NCBI GenBank assembly: GCA_045047085.1
Contig: JASFYT010000041.1
Coordinates: 1-64,000 of the forward strand
DNA from: GCA-2401155 sp045047085
GTDB taxonomy: Bacteria > Pseudomonadota > Alphaproteobacteria > Rhizobiales > Rhizobiaceae
Direction: 5' to 3'
Length of the DNA stretch: 64,000 nucleotides
Under the pieces are notes generated by a model, which saw nothing but the letters and a program-made list of their open reading frames with translations, ran no database searches and had not been told where the DNA came from. Within the stretch, counting starts at the first letter, position 1. Every line of letters begins with the position of its first letter. A program made the translations under genes and the position numbers. Shown here piece by piece: positions 17,260 to 25,665 of this stretch.

Positions 17260-18123
17260 ATGTATGAAGCGTATTATGGCCTGAGTTCCAAACCATTTTC
17301 GATATTGCCCGACCCCCATTTCATGTATTGGGGCCGCTCGCATACGCTGGCCTTTGCTATGCTTGAGTATGGCGCGATGAATCGGGCCGGATTTACTGTT
17401 ATTACTGGCGAGATTGGTAGCGGAAAAACCACCTTGATCAATCACCTGCTGAGCAAGCTGGGCGACGACATTACTGTTGGTCAGATGGTGAATACTCGAA
17501 AAAATTCCGGCGAACTTCTTAGTTGGGCACTTATGGCCTTTGACCAACCATTATCTGACGCCTCCTATCCAATTCTTTACAAGCAATTTCATGATTTCGT
17601 TCTTGAAGAAGCCTCACGAGGCAAGCGTGTCCTTCTGATCGTTGATGAGGCGCAAAATCTGGGACTTGAGACGCTTGAAGAGTTGCGTATGCTGTTGAAC
17701 ATAAACCATAAAGACAAACAGCTTTTGCAATTGATTTTGGTTGGCCAACCACAGTTGAAAGAGCAGTTGAGGCAACCTGAACTCACACAATTTGCACAAA
17801 GAGTTTCCTCTGATTTCCATCTTAAGGCGCTCAACCGCGATGAAGTTCTTAGATATATTGGTACTCGCCTTTTCATGGCGGGAAGAACAGAACCGTTGTT
17901 TACCGATAATGCATGCGCTCTGATTGCCACCATAAGCAAGGGTATTCCCCGGATCATCAATATCTTATGCGATACCGCGCTTATTTATGCTTATTCATCG
18001 GATGCCCCCAAAGTTACGCTGGCCATTGTAAAGAGCGTCGTCAGCGACAAATCTGAATTCGGCGTATTTTCTGTTGGAGATCCAGCTGATAACCGTCGTC
18101 GGATACGACCGGTCAAGACTTAG
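17260..18123 (+). CDS. ExeA/GspA-like AAA ATPase (exosortase-locus associated)
   Basis: 287 residues from the ATG at 17260, chosen because family members begin MYEAYYGL-x-x-KPF; in-frame starts back to 17224 exist. Walker A is GEIGSGKTTLIN and Walker B is LLIVDEAQNL, followed by EELRMLLNI and the sensor-like LILVGQPQLKEQLRQPEL. GIPRIINILCDTALIYAY is the C-terminal lid typical of ExeA/GspA-type AAA proteins. A version of this ATPase (TIGR03015 type) recurs in exosortase-linked polysaccharide loci, where its job is unproven. It lies 9 bases before rfbC and is probably co-transcribed with rfbCBDA. Confidence 0.85.
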   Translation: MYEAYYGLSSKPFSILPDPHFMYWGRSHTLAFAMLEYGAMNRAGFTVITGEIGSGKTTLINHLLSKLGDDITVGQMVNTRKNSGELLSWALMAFDQPLSDASYPILYKQFHDFVLEEASRGKRVLLIVDEAQNLGLETLEELRMLLNINHKDKQLLQLILVGQPQLKEQLRQPELTQFAQRVSSDFHLKALNRDEVLRYIGTRLFMAGRTEPLFTDNACALIATISKGIPRIINILCDTALIYAYSSDAPKVTLAIVKSVVSDKSEFGVFSVGDPADNRRRIRPVKT

Positions 18124-18132
18124 GAAATTTTC

Positions 18133-18681
18133 ATGAGGCAGGATAATCCCTTTGGGGGGCTGGTCGTGATTGACCCGATCAAACATGGCGATCATCGAGG
18201 ATTTTTTTCCGAAACCTATAATCGAGAAACATTGCGCACCAAATTTGGTATTGAATGTGATTTTGTGCAGGACAACCATTCTTTGTCAGTGTCTTCCAGC
18301 GTGGTGCGCGGCTTGCATTTTCAAGTGCCACCAATGGAACAGGCGAAACTCGTGCGGGTAACAAAAGGCGCGGTTTTGGATGTAGCGCTGGATGTTCGGC
18401 GTAATTCACCAAATTACGGGCATCATTTTGCAGTGAAACTGAGCGCAGATAACTGGAAGCAATTGTTTATTCCGGCAGGCTTTGCCCATGGGTTTTGCAC
18501 TCTGGTTCCCAATACGGAGTTCCTTTATAAAGTCTCAAAGCCATATTCTCCAGAACATGAACATGGTGTATTGTGGGATGATCCAGCACTTGGGATCGAC
18601 TGGGGAACACCAGAGAAAGCAATTTTATCTGACAAGGACAAAGAGCTTCCTAATCTGATAGATTTACCTGATCATTTTTAA
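18133..18681 (+). CDS. rfbC: dTDP-4-dehydrorhamnose 3,5-epimerase
   Basis: 182-residue cupin-fold epimerase converting dTDP-4-keto-6-deoxyglucose to dTDP-4-keto-L-rhamnose, the third step of dTDP-L-rhamnose synthesis. Hallmarks are HRGFFSETYN, VVRGLHFQVPP (catalytic His), FIPAGFAHGFCTL and the Tyr-containing TEFLYKVSKPYSPE. The C terminus has WDDPALGIDW. Length is standard (about 180). First of four consecutive rhamnose genes. Confidence 0.95.
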   Translation: MRQDNPFGGLVVIDPIKHGDHRGFFSETYNRETLRTKFGIECDFVQDNHSLSVSSSVVRGLHFQVPPMEQAKLVRVTKGAVLDVALDVRRNSPNYGHHFAVKLSADNWKQLFIPAGFAHGFCTLVPNTEFLYKVSKPYSPEHEHGVLWDDPALGIDWGTPEKAILSDKDKELPNLIDLPDHF

Positions 18682-18716
18682 AAACCATTGTCGTGAATAT
18701 GTGTGGGGACTGAACA

Positions 18717-19793
18717 TTGAAGATACTTGTTACAGGTGGGGCCGGCTTCATCGGCTCGGCAGTTTGTCGTGAAATTATTGCCGGGACCGAGCATTCGGTG
18801 GTCAATGTTGATAAATTAACCTATGCCGCGAACCTTACTTCGCTCACTCCCATATCCAACAACCCTCGCTACAAATTTGTTGAACTGGATATTTGTAACA
18901 CGGAAAAACTGGCAAAGGTCTGCGCAGACGAGGATATAGATGCGATCATGCATTTAGCAGCGGAAAGCCATGTGGACAGATCCATCGAGGGCCCGGCAGC
19001 ATTCATAGAAACCAATATTGTAGGGACTTACAGTGTTCTTGAAGTGGCGCGAGCACATTGGGAAAGCCTGAGCGGTTCGCGCCGTGAAAAATTTCGCCTA
19101 CATCACATCTCTACCGATGAAGTCTTTGGGACGCTTGGGAAGAATGATCTTTTCACCGAAGAGACAAGATATGATCCAAGCTCGCCCTATTCAGCCAGTA
19201 AAGCGGCATCTGATCATCTGGTAATGGCATGGCAGCGCACTTATGGCATGCCGACCGTTATCTCTAATTGTTCAAACAATTACGGGCCCTACCATTTCCC
19301 GGAAAAACTGATCCCATTGATGATCACCAATGCGCTGGATGGTGGGTCCCTCCCCATCTATGGCAAAGGAGATAATGTGCGCGACTGGCTTTATGTGGAT
19401 GACCATGCTCGGGCGCTTCTCACGGTGTTGGAAACTGGCATCGCAGGCGAAACCTATAATATTGGTGGCAATAATGAAAAAACCAATATGGAAGTGGTTG
19501 AACTTCTGTGCGATGCGCTCGATAGCATCAGACCCCGCGAGGATGGCCTGAGCTATAGAGAGCAAATCACCTTTGTTACGGACCGGCCGGGGCACGATTT
19601 CCGATATGCCATTGATTCGTCAAAAATTAAACGTGAATTGGGTTGGAGCCCGGAAGAAACCTTTGAAAGCGGCATGCAAAAAACCGTTCTTTGGTATCTG
19701 GAGAACGAAGAATGGTGGCGCCCGATCAAATCCAACACTTATGGCGGTGCTCGGCTGGGCCTCAACGCCAAAACCGGTGCGGATAAAGATTGA
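18717..19793 (+). CDS. rfbB: dTDP-glucose 4,6-dehydratase
   Basis: 358-residue short-chain dehydrogenase/reductase-type enzyme for the second step of dTDP-L-rhamnose synthesis. The NAD-binding GGAGFIGS motif is at the N terminus. Catalytic residues are in HHISTDEVFG (Thr-Asp-Glu) and YSASKAASDH (Tyr-x3-Lys); SNNYGPYHFPEKLIP is a family signature. TTG start at 18717, with GGGGAC upstream. Its stop overlaps the rfbD start (TGATG). Confidence 0.95.
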   Translation: MKILVTGGAGFIGSAVCREIIAGTEHSVVNVDKLTYAANLTSLTPISNNPRYKFVELDICNTEKLAKVCADEDIDAIMHLAAESHVDRSIEGPAAFIETNIVGTYSVLEVARAHWESLSGSRREKFRLHHISTDEVFGTLGKNDLFTEETRYDPSSPYSASKAASDHLVMAWQRTYGMPTVISNCSNNYGPYHFPEKLIPLMITNALDGGSLPIYGKGDNVRDWLYVDDHARALLTVLETGIAGETYNIGGNNEKTNMEVVELLCDALDSIRPREDGLSYREQITFVTDRPGHDFRYAIDSSKIKRELGWSPEETFESGMQKTVLWYLENEEWWRPIKSNTYGGARLGLNAKTGADKD

Positions 19794-20689
19794 TGGCAAA
19801 ACGTGATGTTCTTGTAGTGGGTGGGGGCGGCCAACTTGCCACGGCACTAAAGCAGAAGGAGACTATTGCTGGGCATCGTATTCTTTCGATTGGGCGCCCA
19901 GATTTGGACCTTGCGCGGACTGGGACAATTGAACAAACTATTGGTGAGCTAAATCCTGCACTGGTAATCAATGCAGCAGCCTATACAGCCGTTGACAAGG
20001 CTGAGAGCGAAGCTGAAATAGCAAATGCCGTGAACGCGGTTGGCGTTGGCAGGCTCGGGCAGATTTGTGCACAAAATGATATACCGGTCATTCATATTTC
20101 AACTGACTATGTCTTTGACGGAAAATCCAAAACACCTTACAAGGTGGACGACAAGACCGCACCACAAGGCATCTACGGGTGTTCAAAAGAACAGGGTGAA
20201 GTTGCCCTTCGTGCTGCCAATGAACAGCATTTGATCTTCCGCACTGCATGGGTTTTTGGTGAGTATGGCAATAATTTTTTAAAGACCATGCTTAGGCTTG
20301 GCACAACCAATGATCAGATACGCGTTGTTGAAGATCAGTTCGGCACACCAACCTATGCGGCGGATCTAGCCACAGGTCTTACGGAGATTGCGGTGCAGGT
20401 TTTGGCCTCGCCAAATGACATTTTATGGGGAACCTATCATTTGACAAATTCCGGCGAGACCACATGGTGCGGCTTTGCACGAGAAATTTTCAAACACTCT
20501 GCGCATGAGAGCACCCCCTCCCCGCAGATCATAGGAATTACCACTGAAGAATATCCAACGCCTGCCGCACGTCCTGTCTATTCAATATTAGACTGCGCAG
20601 AGACCAAAGAGCAATTTGGCATTGATTTACCTAACTGGAAAGACGCAACCATGCGCTGCATTAGAAATATTGAAGGAATGGCCTTATGA
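19793..20689 (+). CDS. rfbD: dTDP-4-dehydrorhamnose reductase
   Basis: 298-residue SDR-type reductase for the last step, making dTDP-L-rhamnose with NAD(P)H. Visible are the N-terminal GGGGQLATAL nucleotide-binding motif, VINAAAYTAVDKAE, STDYVFDG and YGCSKEQGE (Tyr-x3-Lys). The start is the ATG at 19793, inside the TGA of rfbB. It overlaps rfbA by four bases, so rfbB-D-A are translationally coupled. Confidence 0.95.
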   Translation: MAKRDVLVVGGGGQLATALKQKETIAGHRILSIGRPDLDLARTGTIEQTIGELNPALVINAAAYTAVDKAESEAEIANAVNAVGVGRLGQICAQNDIPVIHISTDYVFDGKSKTPYKVDDKTAPQGIYGCSKEQGEVALRAANEQHLIFRTAWVFGEYGNNFLKTMLRLGTTNDQIRVVEDQFGTPTYAADLATGLTEIAVQVLASPNDILWGTYHLTNSGETTWCGFAREIFKHSAHESTPSPQIIGITTEEYPTPAARPVYSILDCAETKEQFGIDLPNWKDATMRCIRNIEGMAL

Positions 20690-21552
20690 AGGGAATTATC
20701 CTTGCCGGCGGCAGCGGCACCAGACTTGCCCCGCTCACAACCGCGATAAGCAAACAGCTCTTGCCGATCTATGACAAGCCGCTCGTTTACTACCCCCTGT
20801 CTGTATTGATGCTTTCAGGAATTAGAGAAATCCTAGTGATATCAACGCCTCGCGACCTTCCCGGTTTCAAAGCGTTGATGGGGGATGGCAATCAATGGGG
20901 CATTTCAATTGAATATGCAGAACAGCCAAGCCCGGACGGCCTTGCGCAGGCATTCATTATTGGTGAAGACTTCATTGGCGATGACAGGGTAGCTCTGGCG
21001 CTTGGCGATAATATCTTCTTTGGGCATGGCTTGACGGAAACTCTAACTCAAGCTGCTAGCCGTAACGAACCTGGAGCCAGTGTATTTGCTACTTATGTTC
21101 GAGATCCGCAGCGCTACGGTGTGGTTGAGTTTGACGATGATAATCGCGCCATATCGATTGAGGAAAAACCTGCCGAACCCAAATCAAACTGGGCTGTAAC
21201 CGGGCTTTATTTCTATGACAATGGTGTGGTTGAAATCGCAAAAAACCTCAAACCATCCCCACGTGGCGAGTTGGAAATTACCGATGTGAACAAACATTAT
21301 CTGCACGCTAATACGTTGTCAGTGGAAATATTGGGGCGTGGGTTTGCATGGTTTGATACCGGCACACCTTTAAGCATGCTGAATGCTTCGAATTTCGTGC
21401 AGACCATTGAAGAAAGACAAGCGCAGAAAATCGCCTGCCTTGAGGAAATTGCATATAAATCCGGCTTCATTTCTGCTGAGGATATGACCAGACTTGCAGA
21501 TACCCGCTATAAAAACTCCGAATATGGGGTGTATCTAAAAAATCTGCTTTAG
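20686..21552 (+). CDS. rfbA: Glucose-1-phosphate thymidylyltransferase
   Basis: 288-residue nucleotidyltransferase making dTDP-glucose from dTTP and glucose-1-phosphate, the first committed step to dTDP-L-rhamnose. GGSGTRLAPLT at the N terminus is the nucleotide-binding loop; KQLLPIYDKPLVYYPL, ALGDNIFFGHG and EEKPAEPKSNWAVTGLYFYD are family signatures. Length matches RmlA (about 290). Last gene of rfbCBDA; no intrinsic terminator was seen after it. Confidence 0.95.
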   Translation: MKGIILAGGSGTRLAPLTTAISKQLLPIYDKPLVYYPLSVLMLSGIREILVISTPRDLPGFKALMGDGNQWGISIEYAEQPSPDGLAQAFIIGEDFIGDDRVALALGDNIFFGHGLTETLTQAASRNEPGASVFATYVRDPQRYGVVEFDDDNRAISIEEKPAEPKSNWAVTGLYFYDNGVVEIAKNLKPSPRGELEITDVNKHYLHANTLSVEILGRGFAWFDTGTPLSMLNASNFVQTIEERQAQKIACLEEIAYKSGFISAEDMTRLADTRYKNSEYGVYLKNLL

Positions 21553-21697
21553 ATTTCTGATTTACCCTATTTGGGACTACGCCGCGATCAAAAGCGAGCG
21601 TAACCTATTGGCTATGTTCAATGGTACATTTTATCTGAAAACCAGAGACCGCTGTTCACAATTGTACATTGGCAATTGGGAACGTTTTGAGTGTTGA

Positions 21698-21949
21698 TTA
21701 CCAGAGCCAGTAGATTATAGCAGGCCAGAATAGAACTGATGCAACAATCAGAATATCCTTGGCAATCAAGTTGCCGAGCGTCTGGTGTACCGGTGTTGCT
21801 TCGCTAAGATCCGCGATATGGTTTATAAAGTTATTCTGCGCCACCTGCAAAGCATGGACAGCGTGTTCGCCTCGTTCCTGATCAGCAACAGCAGCAGGCG
21901 AGCGAGCGCGTGCTTTGCTTTGAGCCTTATCAGAATTTAATGAAGTCAT
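21698..21949 (-). CDS. Small membrane protein, unrecognised
   Basis: 83 residues from the ATG at 21949, chosen because GGGGA lies seven bases upstream. The N-terminal two thirds are polar and Ala-rich (QSKARARSPAAVADQE), with a possible amphipathic helix. The C terminus is a single hydrophobic span (ILIVASVLFWPAIIYWLW), so it is probably a tail-anchored inner-membrane protein with the N terminus in the cytoplasm. No family recognised. It is monocistronic, between rfbA and the phosphatase gene. Confidence 0.6.
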   Translation of the reverse strand: MTSLNSDKAQSKARARSPAAVADQERGEHAVHALQVAQNNFINHIADLSEATPVHQTLGNLIAKDILIVASVLFWPAIIYWLW

Positions 21950-22158
21950 ATTCAAATCCCCGAGCCAACAATCCGACTCACCTGCCCCAGTATTGTAGGC
22001 AGGATTAATTTAAGCGCCGATACCTTTCCGCTTCCTTAACGAGCGCCTCATAGGTTGTTAACTATTGGGTCTGGGGCACTCTATTTGAATACTGCCAACC
22101 ACTTTTTCGCAATTGCTCTCAGAGTCGACATTGAACCGTAGCGAACAATTATTCGCAG

Positions 22159-22944
22159 CTACAGAAAGCGCTGTTCATTGTTTTCAAGAACGAGACAGGT
22201 CAATATGCCCGACATATAGGCACCGGTGTCTATGTTGATACGGTTGCGAAGTATTTTTGGCTTGTCTACCGGCGTGTGCCCGTGGACAATGATTTTTCCG
22301 AAATCCTGTTTACTTTGCAAAAACTCGTCGCGAATCCAAATGAGATCCCGCTCCTCCTGCTCATGTAAAGCGCGGTCGGGATGAACGCCGGCATGGACGA
22401 AAAAATAACTTCCCATTTCGAAGAACAGCGGCAAGTTGCTGTAGAAATCCCGATGCTCGTTTGGCAGTTTTTGGCTGAAGTCTTCCCGAAGCAACTTTGG
22501 AGAAATTTTTTTCTTCTGATCTGTCAGCCGAACACCATAGGAGCGCAAGGTTTGTGATCCGCCAAGGCGTTGCCATCGTTTAAGAGTGCCAGAATCTTCC
22601 AGAAAGTCATGTACCATGGTTTCATGATTGCCTTTGAGGCAGACCCTTTGCCAGCCAGCGGGTGGGGAACGCATAAGCCAATCCACAACCCCTTTTGATT
22701 CCAGCCCTCGATCGATGTAGTCACCCAGAAAAATCTGCAACACTCTATCAGTAGGGTTGTTTTTTGCATCCACCAGCATTTTTTCGTGCAGCTCTTCCAG
22801 CAAATCAATCTCGCCGTGAATGTCGCCAATGACGTAAATACGTACGCCTTTCGGCACATGTGGGCTTAGGTCACCACTGTCCTGCCCACGAACAATGTCA
22901 GACAAGTTTTGAAATATTCCAGTACTCTTCGAACTTCTGCTCAT
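22159..22944 (-). CDS. Metallophosphoesterase, PP2A-like serine/threonine phosphatase
   Basis: 261 residues from the ATG at 22944, preferred because AGG lies about eight bases upstream. All metal-binding motifs of calcineurin-type phosphatases are visible: VIGDIHGE, LGDYIDRG, KGNHET, HAGVHPD and VHGHTPV. It resembles bacterial PrpA-like or bis(5'-nucleosyl)-tetraphosphatase-like enzymes; whether it acts on protein or nucleotide is not clear from sequence. No signal peptide, so cytoplasmic. It is alone on its strand. A link to polysaccharide signalling is only positional. Confidence 0.85.
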   Translation of the reverse strand: MSRSSKSTGIFQNLSDIVRGQDSGDLSPHVPKGVRIYVIGDIHGEIDLLEELHEKMLVDAKNNPTDRVLQIFLGDYIDRGLESKGVVDWLMRSPPAGWQRVCLKGNHETMVHDFLEDSGTLKRWQRLGGSQTLRSYGVRLTDQKKKISPKLLREDFSQKLPNEHRDFYSNLPLFFEMGSYFFVHAGVHPDRALHEQEERDLIWIRDEFLQSKQDFGKIIVHGHTPVDKPKILRNRINIDTGAYMSGILTCLVLENNEQRFL

Positions 22945-23338
22945 ACTTGCTACCTGCCTCACAAGAGCACGGTTGTAAAAAGTGATAACCGTTTTTCAGA
23001 TAAATTACGTGTTAGAATTTACCTAAATGCACCTATCTCATTTCATAATAATTGACACAAATCGGTGTACAAATTACTACCTCCCAATGATTGTAACATG
23101 ATGTTTTTAATCAGGTTTTCACGAAAATTTAATATACTTACCTTACTTATGTATAAAATCATTTAACTATATTTTTGCTGCATTAACTTTACGTTAGGGC
23201 ACCTCCAATAGAGTTATAGCTGTAGATGAGGTATAAATTACCCTCAAGCATGAAGCATTCTACAATTCCGAACTTTCGGGATATTTCAATTCCAGACTCC
23301 TTTTCTTATTTCTGGAATAAATATGATATACTGATTAC

Positions 23339-23521
23339 ATAGCTTACGTGGTTTCATTTGTTCCATCCATACCGGAATTAGGTTGCAGACCATTTGTACT
23401 TGGCTGTGTTCCCAGATTATATCATATTAATAGACCCAAAATGCTGAAAGCTTCATACCCCTCGCTTACGGCAAATCGAGGTTACGCCATTTCCTGTTGG
23501 CGTAACCTCTTTTTTGTTTTT
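23339..23521 (+). ncRNA. Candidate small RNA or attenuated leader
   Basis: Proposed from a strong terminator without a gene. A -10-like TATACT lies at 23327-23332, so a transcript could start near 23339 and end at the terminator, about 180 nt. No good -35 hexamer was found and I recognise no known RNA family. The alternative is a leader of the downstream lipoprotein gene with premature termination. Confidence 0.25.
23478..23521 (+). terminator. Perfect 12-bp stem intrinsic terminator
   Basis: GAGGTTACGCCA (23478-23489) pairs perfectly with TGGCGTAACCTC (23498-23509) around an eight-base loop, followed by TTTTTTGTTTTT. This is a textbook rho-independent terminator on the plus strand. It ends 110 bases before the next start codon, so it does not belong to any gene identified here. 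Confidence 0.9.
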
Positions 23522-23631
23522 GACGTATGGCTACCAAATCACAATTCACCGCAGAGGTTTGAATACGTTAACGAAATATCATTGGTCTGATGATAATTTT
23601 AGTTAAATTGTAAATGTGTATTGGGGGAAAA

Positions 23632-24387
23632 ATGCGTAAATTTCAATATTTCGCTCCAGCTTTGTTATTGTCTCTAGTGGCATGCCAGAATGCTGGCGTA
23701 AATGGCACTATAAACCCGGAAATTTTTGCCGGGTCGCGTGATCTGGTTAGTTCCGAAATCACAGGATCAATTAAGCCGGTTGAAATTTCTAATGTAAAAG
23801 ACGCCAATGCCAGCAAGATTGTCATTAACAGTTACCGTCCACCGAAAGTCGGCACGGTTTTTGGCTGGCGGAACAATTGGGCTTCTCTTGAACCCAAGCT
23901 GGTCTACAGAGTAGCCTCATTAAATGACAAATTTGACGGCAAACCAGCCATACGTTTTGAAGCCATAGAGGGCACTGGAAAAGGTGCGAAAACTTACTAT
24001 GATTTGCAAAACTCAAATCTGGTTGGCCATAAGGATAAATCCGGCAAACCACTGGTCACTTATCAAAAGGTTGAGAACCGATTGAAATTTCCCATGCGCC
24101 CCGGCGACAAGTGGGTCGCGAACTGGCAATATCTGGATCACAATTCCAACAAAGTGCAAAAGGGTGGCGGCGTTGTTAATGTCATCGGCGTAGAACTGTT
24201 GAGCACAGATGCCGGGCGTTTCAAAACGATGAAAATCAGGCTGCCCCTACCTGCAAGTGCTGGACGTGGTATGCGTCATCATATTTGGTATTCGCCAAAA
24301 CTAGGCATCATCGTGCGCGAGCAAATTTCAAACAACACATTTAGTTGGGTGAAGGTAATTGAGCGGGTAGAACTGACCAAGGGCTAA
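23632..24387 (+). CDS. Lipoprotein, uncharacterised
   Basis: 251 residues from the ATG at 23632, with a GGGGGA ribosome site just upstream. A short lipoprotein signal peptide ends in LVAC (Cys18), so it is membrane-anchored, probably outer membrane. After a low-complexity Ser/Asn linker, the C-terminal ~170 residues form a beta-rich domain (FPMRPGDKWVANWQY, VIGVELLSTDAGRFKTMKI, IWYSPKLGIIVREQ). This pattern is seen in DUF3108-like periplasmic proteins, though the match is only by eye. It is convergent with the LRCE operon. Function unknown. Confidence 0.65.
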   Translation: MRKFQYFAPALLLSLVACQNAGVNGTINPEIFAGSRDLVSSEITGSIKPVEISNVKDANASKIVINSYRPPKVGTVFGWRNNWASLEPKLVYRVASLNDKFDGKPAIRFEAIEGTGKGAKTYYDLQNSNLVGHKDKSGKPLVTYQKVENRLKFPMRPGDKWVANWQYLDHNSNKVQKGGGVVNVIGVELLSTDAGRFKTMKIRLPLPASAGRGMRHHIWYSPKLGIIVREQISNNTFSWVKVIERVELTKG

Positions 24388-24443
24388 GGCCCTAATAAGT
24401 ACATCTTCAGGTCTATACCAGTTTATTCAAAAGGGTTTACCCA

Positions 24444-24962
24444 CTACTCACATCGCAAAATTGTGTAAGCGCTGTAGTTTCCTGAGGGAAAGGCATCCGG
24501 GCGATCTGCTGTCAAATGTGCCTGCACGCGCGTGACGCTTGGGCCTCTGCGTAGTTGCACGCTGGTTGAACCGGGTTGATCGGCAAAGGAGCGTCCGCGA
24601 AAAATGCTGGTTCCTGAAAAGCTTGCGGTGAATGTGACATTATCATCCCCGCCCGTTGGGCGACTTGTAAAGAACGATGGTGCGTCCAGTGAAATATCGT
24701 AATTCCACCACGAATAAACATCGGCAACGCCATGATTACCACCAGTGTTTTTCGAACTGATTTGATCCCCCGTGGCGCTCTGGGTCATTGTTCCGCCTCC
24801 GCGAATAACAATGATACAGGCGGATGATGCATCTACATTGCCTCCGAAATTGACATTGCCCTGCCCTGCATTGGCGAATGGGACAGCAACACATGATAGT
24901 GCCGTCCCCAGCACGATCGCTAGCAGTCTTGAAGACCTGATTTTTGAATTCATGTGTTTCAT
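24444..24962 (-). CDS. Secreted LRCE-tail protein 3 (pilin-like, unrecognised family)
   Basis: 172 residues from the ATG at 24962 (AGGG seven bases upstream). Signal peptide ends VPFANA. The mature protein has the same plan as two neighbours: an early Cys (SSACIIVI), GGNHGVADV, ISLDAPSFFTSRPTGGDDNV, FTASFSGT and a final YSAYTILRCE. The two cysteines probably form a disulfide across an immunoglobulin-like sandwich, as in chaperone-usher pilins. It is the last gene of the operon, 127 bases after gene 4. Function is inferred: a surface or extracellular subunit. Confidence 0.65.
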   Translation of the reverse strand: MKHMNSKIRSSRLLAIVLGTALSCVAVPFANAGQGNVNFGGNVDASSACIIVIRGGGTMTQSATGDQISSKNTGGNHGVADVYSWWNYDISLDAPSFFTSRPTGGDDNVTFTASFSGTSIFRGRSFADQPGSTSVQLRRGPSVTRVQAHLTADRPDAFPSGNYSAYTILRCE

Positions 24963-25089
24963 CTTATGTCCCTGCTTGGGCACTTTTGCGATACTTGCTT
25001 CGTAGAAAGTGCTTATTTTTATCGTTCAATTTATCTGAAAATCTGGTTGAAGTTTTCGATCCATGATCCATATAGCGAGGCGGACACTT

Positions 25090-25653
25090 CTATTCGCAAC
25101 GCAATGTAATTTGTGCTGAATATTGGCCGTGAGGGAACGAACTCCCCTGCCTTTTTGCGACGAGATGGGTTTTAATTCTGGTATGGCCCCGTTTGATTTT
25201 TCTGGCGACACCGTCCCTTGTTCGACCAAAATTGGTATTGCCCGTTGCCGAATAGGATGCGTGAAAACGAACACCATCGCCGCCATTGCTTGGCATGTTT
25301 GTAAATGCCATTGGCGCATCCACGACAATTTTATAGGATGAGCGCGTGGCCGTGATATTTGCGAAACCAGGATGTCCTCCGGGCAATCTGGAACTTAGCT
25401 TGTTGCCGGTGAAACTGGGTGACAAAGCCCCAGGCTGGGTTACCATGATCTGGCAGTAGTGTGCCCTTGCCGGGAAGCCTTCAATCTTGAGGAATAGATC
25501 GTCTTCATCTGTGTCGTGCGAGGGTTCAAAGGCATGGGCGGGACTGCAGAATACTGCCCCGGTGCAAAGAATGAACGCGGTAACAAACCCAGCGGAATAA
25601 TTCGCTAATCCACCGGCCGGTCTCTTTATCCCTGCAATTTGACTATTTGCCAT
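25090..25653 (-). CDS. Secreted LRCE-tail protein 2 (pilin-like, unrecognised family)
   Basis: 187 residues with a long signal peptide (hydrophobic AGFVTAFILCTGAVFC, cleaved after SPAHA). The mature part shares the LRCE plan: an early Cys (HYCQIMVTQPGAL), PGGHPGFANI, YKIVVDAPMAFTNMPSNGGDGV, FHASYSATG and final YSAQITLRCE. It also has an acidic N-terminal extension (DTDEDD) not present in its paralogs. GGGA lies just before the ATG. It starts 12 bases after the upstream gene, so the same operon. Sequence identity to the paralogs is low, so the copies are old or fast-evolving. Confidence 0.65.
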   Translation of the reverse strand: MANSQIAGIKRPAGGLANYSAGFVTAFILCTGAVFCSPAHAFEPSHDTDEDDLFLKIEGFPARAHYCQIMVTQPGALSPSFTGNKLSSRLPGGHPGFANITATRSSYKIVVDAPMAFTNMPSNGGDGVRFHASYSATGNTNFGRTRDGVARKIKRGHTRIKTHLVAKRQGSSFPHGQYSAQITLRCE

Positions 25654-25665
25654 AGTCCCAAGTCC

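Larger units (their letters stand above)
22945..23631. other. AT-rich intergenic region with an orphan terminator
   Basis: Nearly 690 bases between a minus-strand phosphatase and a plus-strand lipoprotein gene. The first 350 bases are very AT-rich and hold the phosphatase promoter. A perfect intrinsic terminator lies at 23478-23521 with no convincing protein gene before it (a frame from 23348 runs through the hairpin). A small RNA or attenuated leader is the simplest reading. Confidence 0.5.

Noticed and set aside
22138..22162. Hairpin near the phosphatase stop (GCGAA pairing with TTCGC around CAATTA)
   Set aside because: The perfect part is only 5 bp and there is no T tract on either strand; not a credible terminator.
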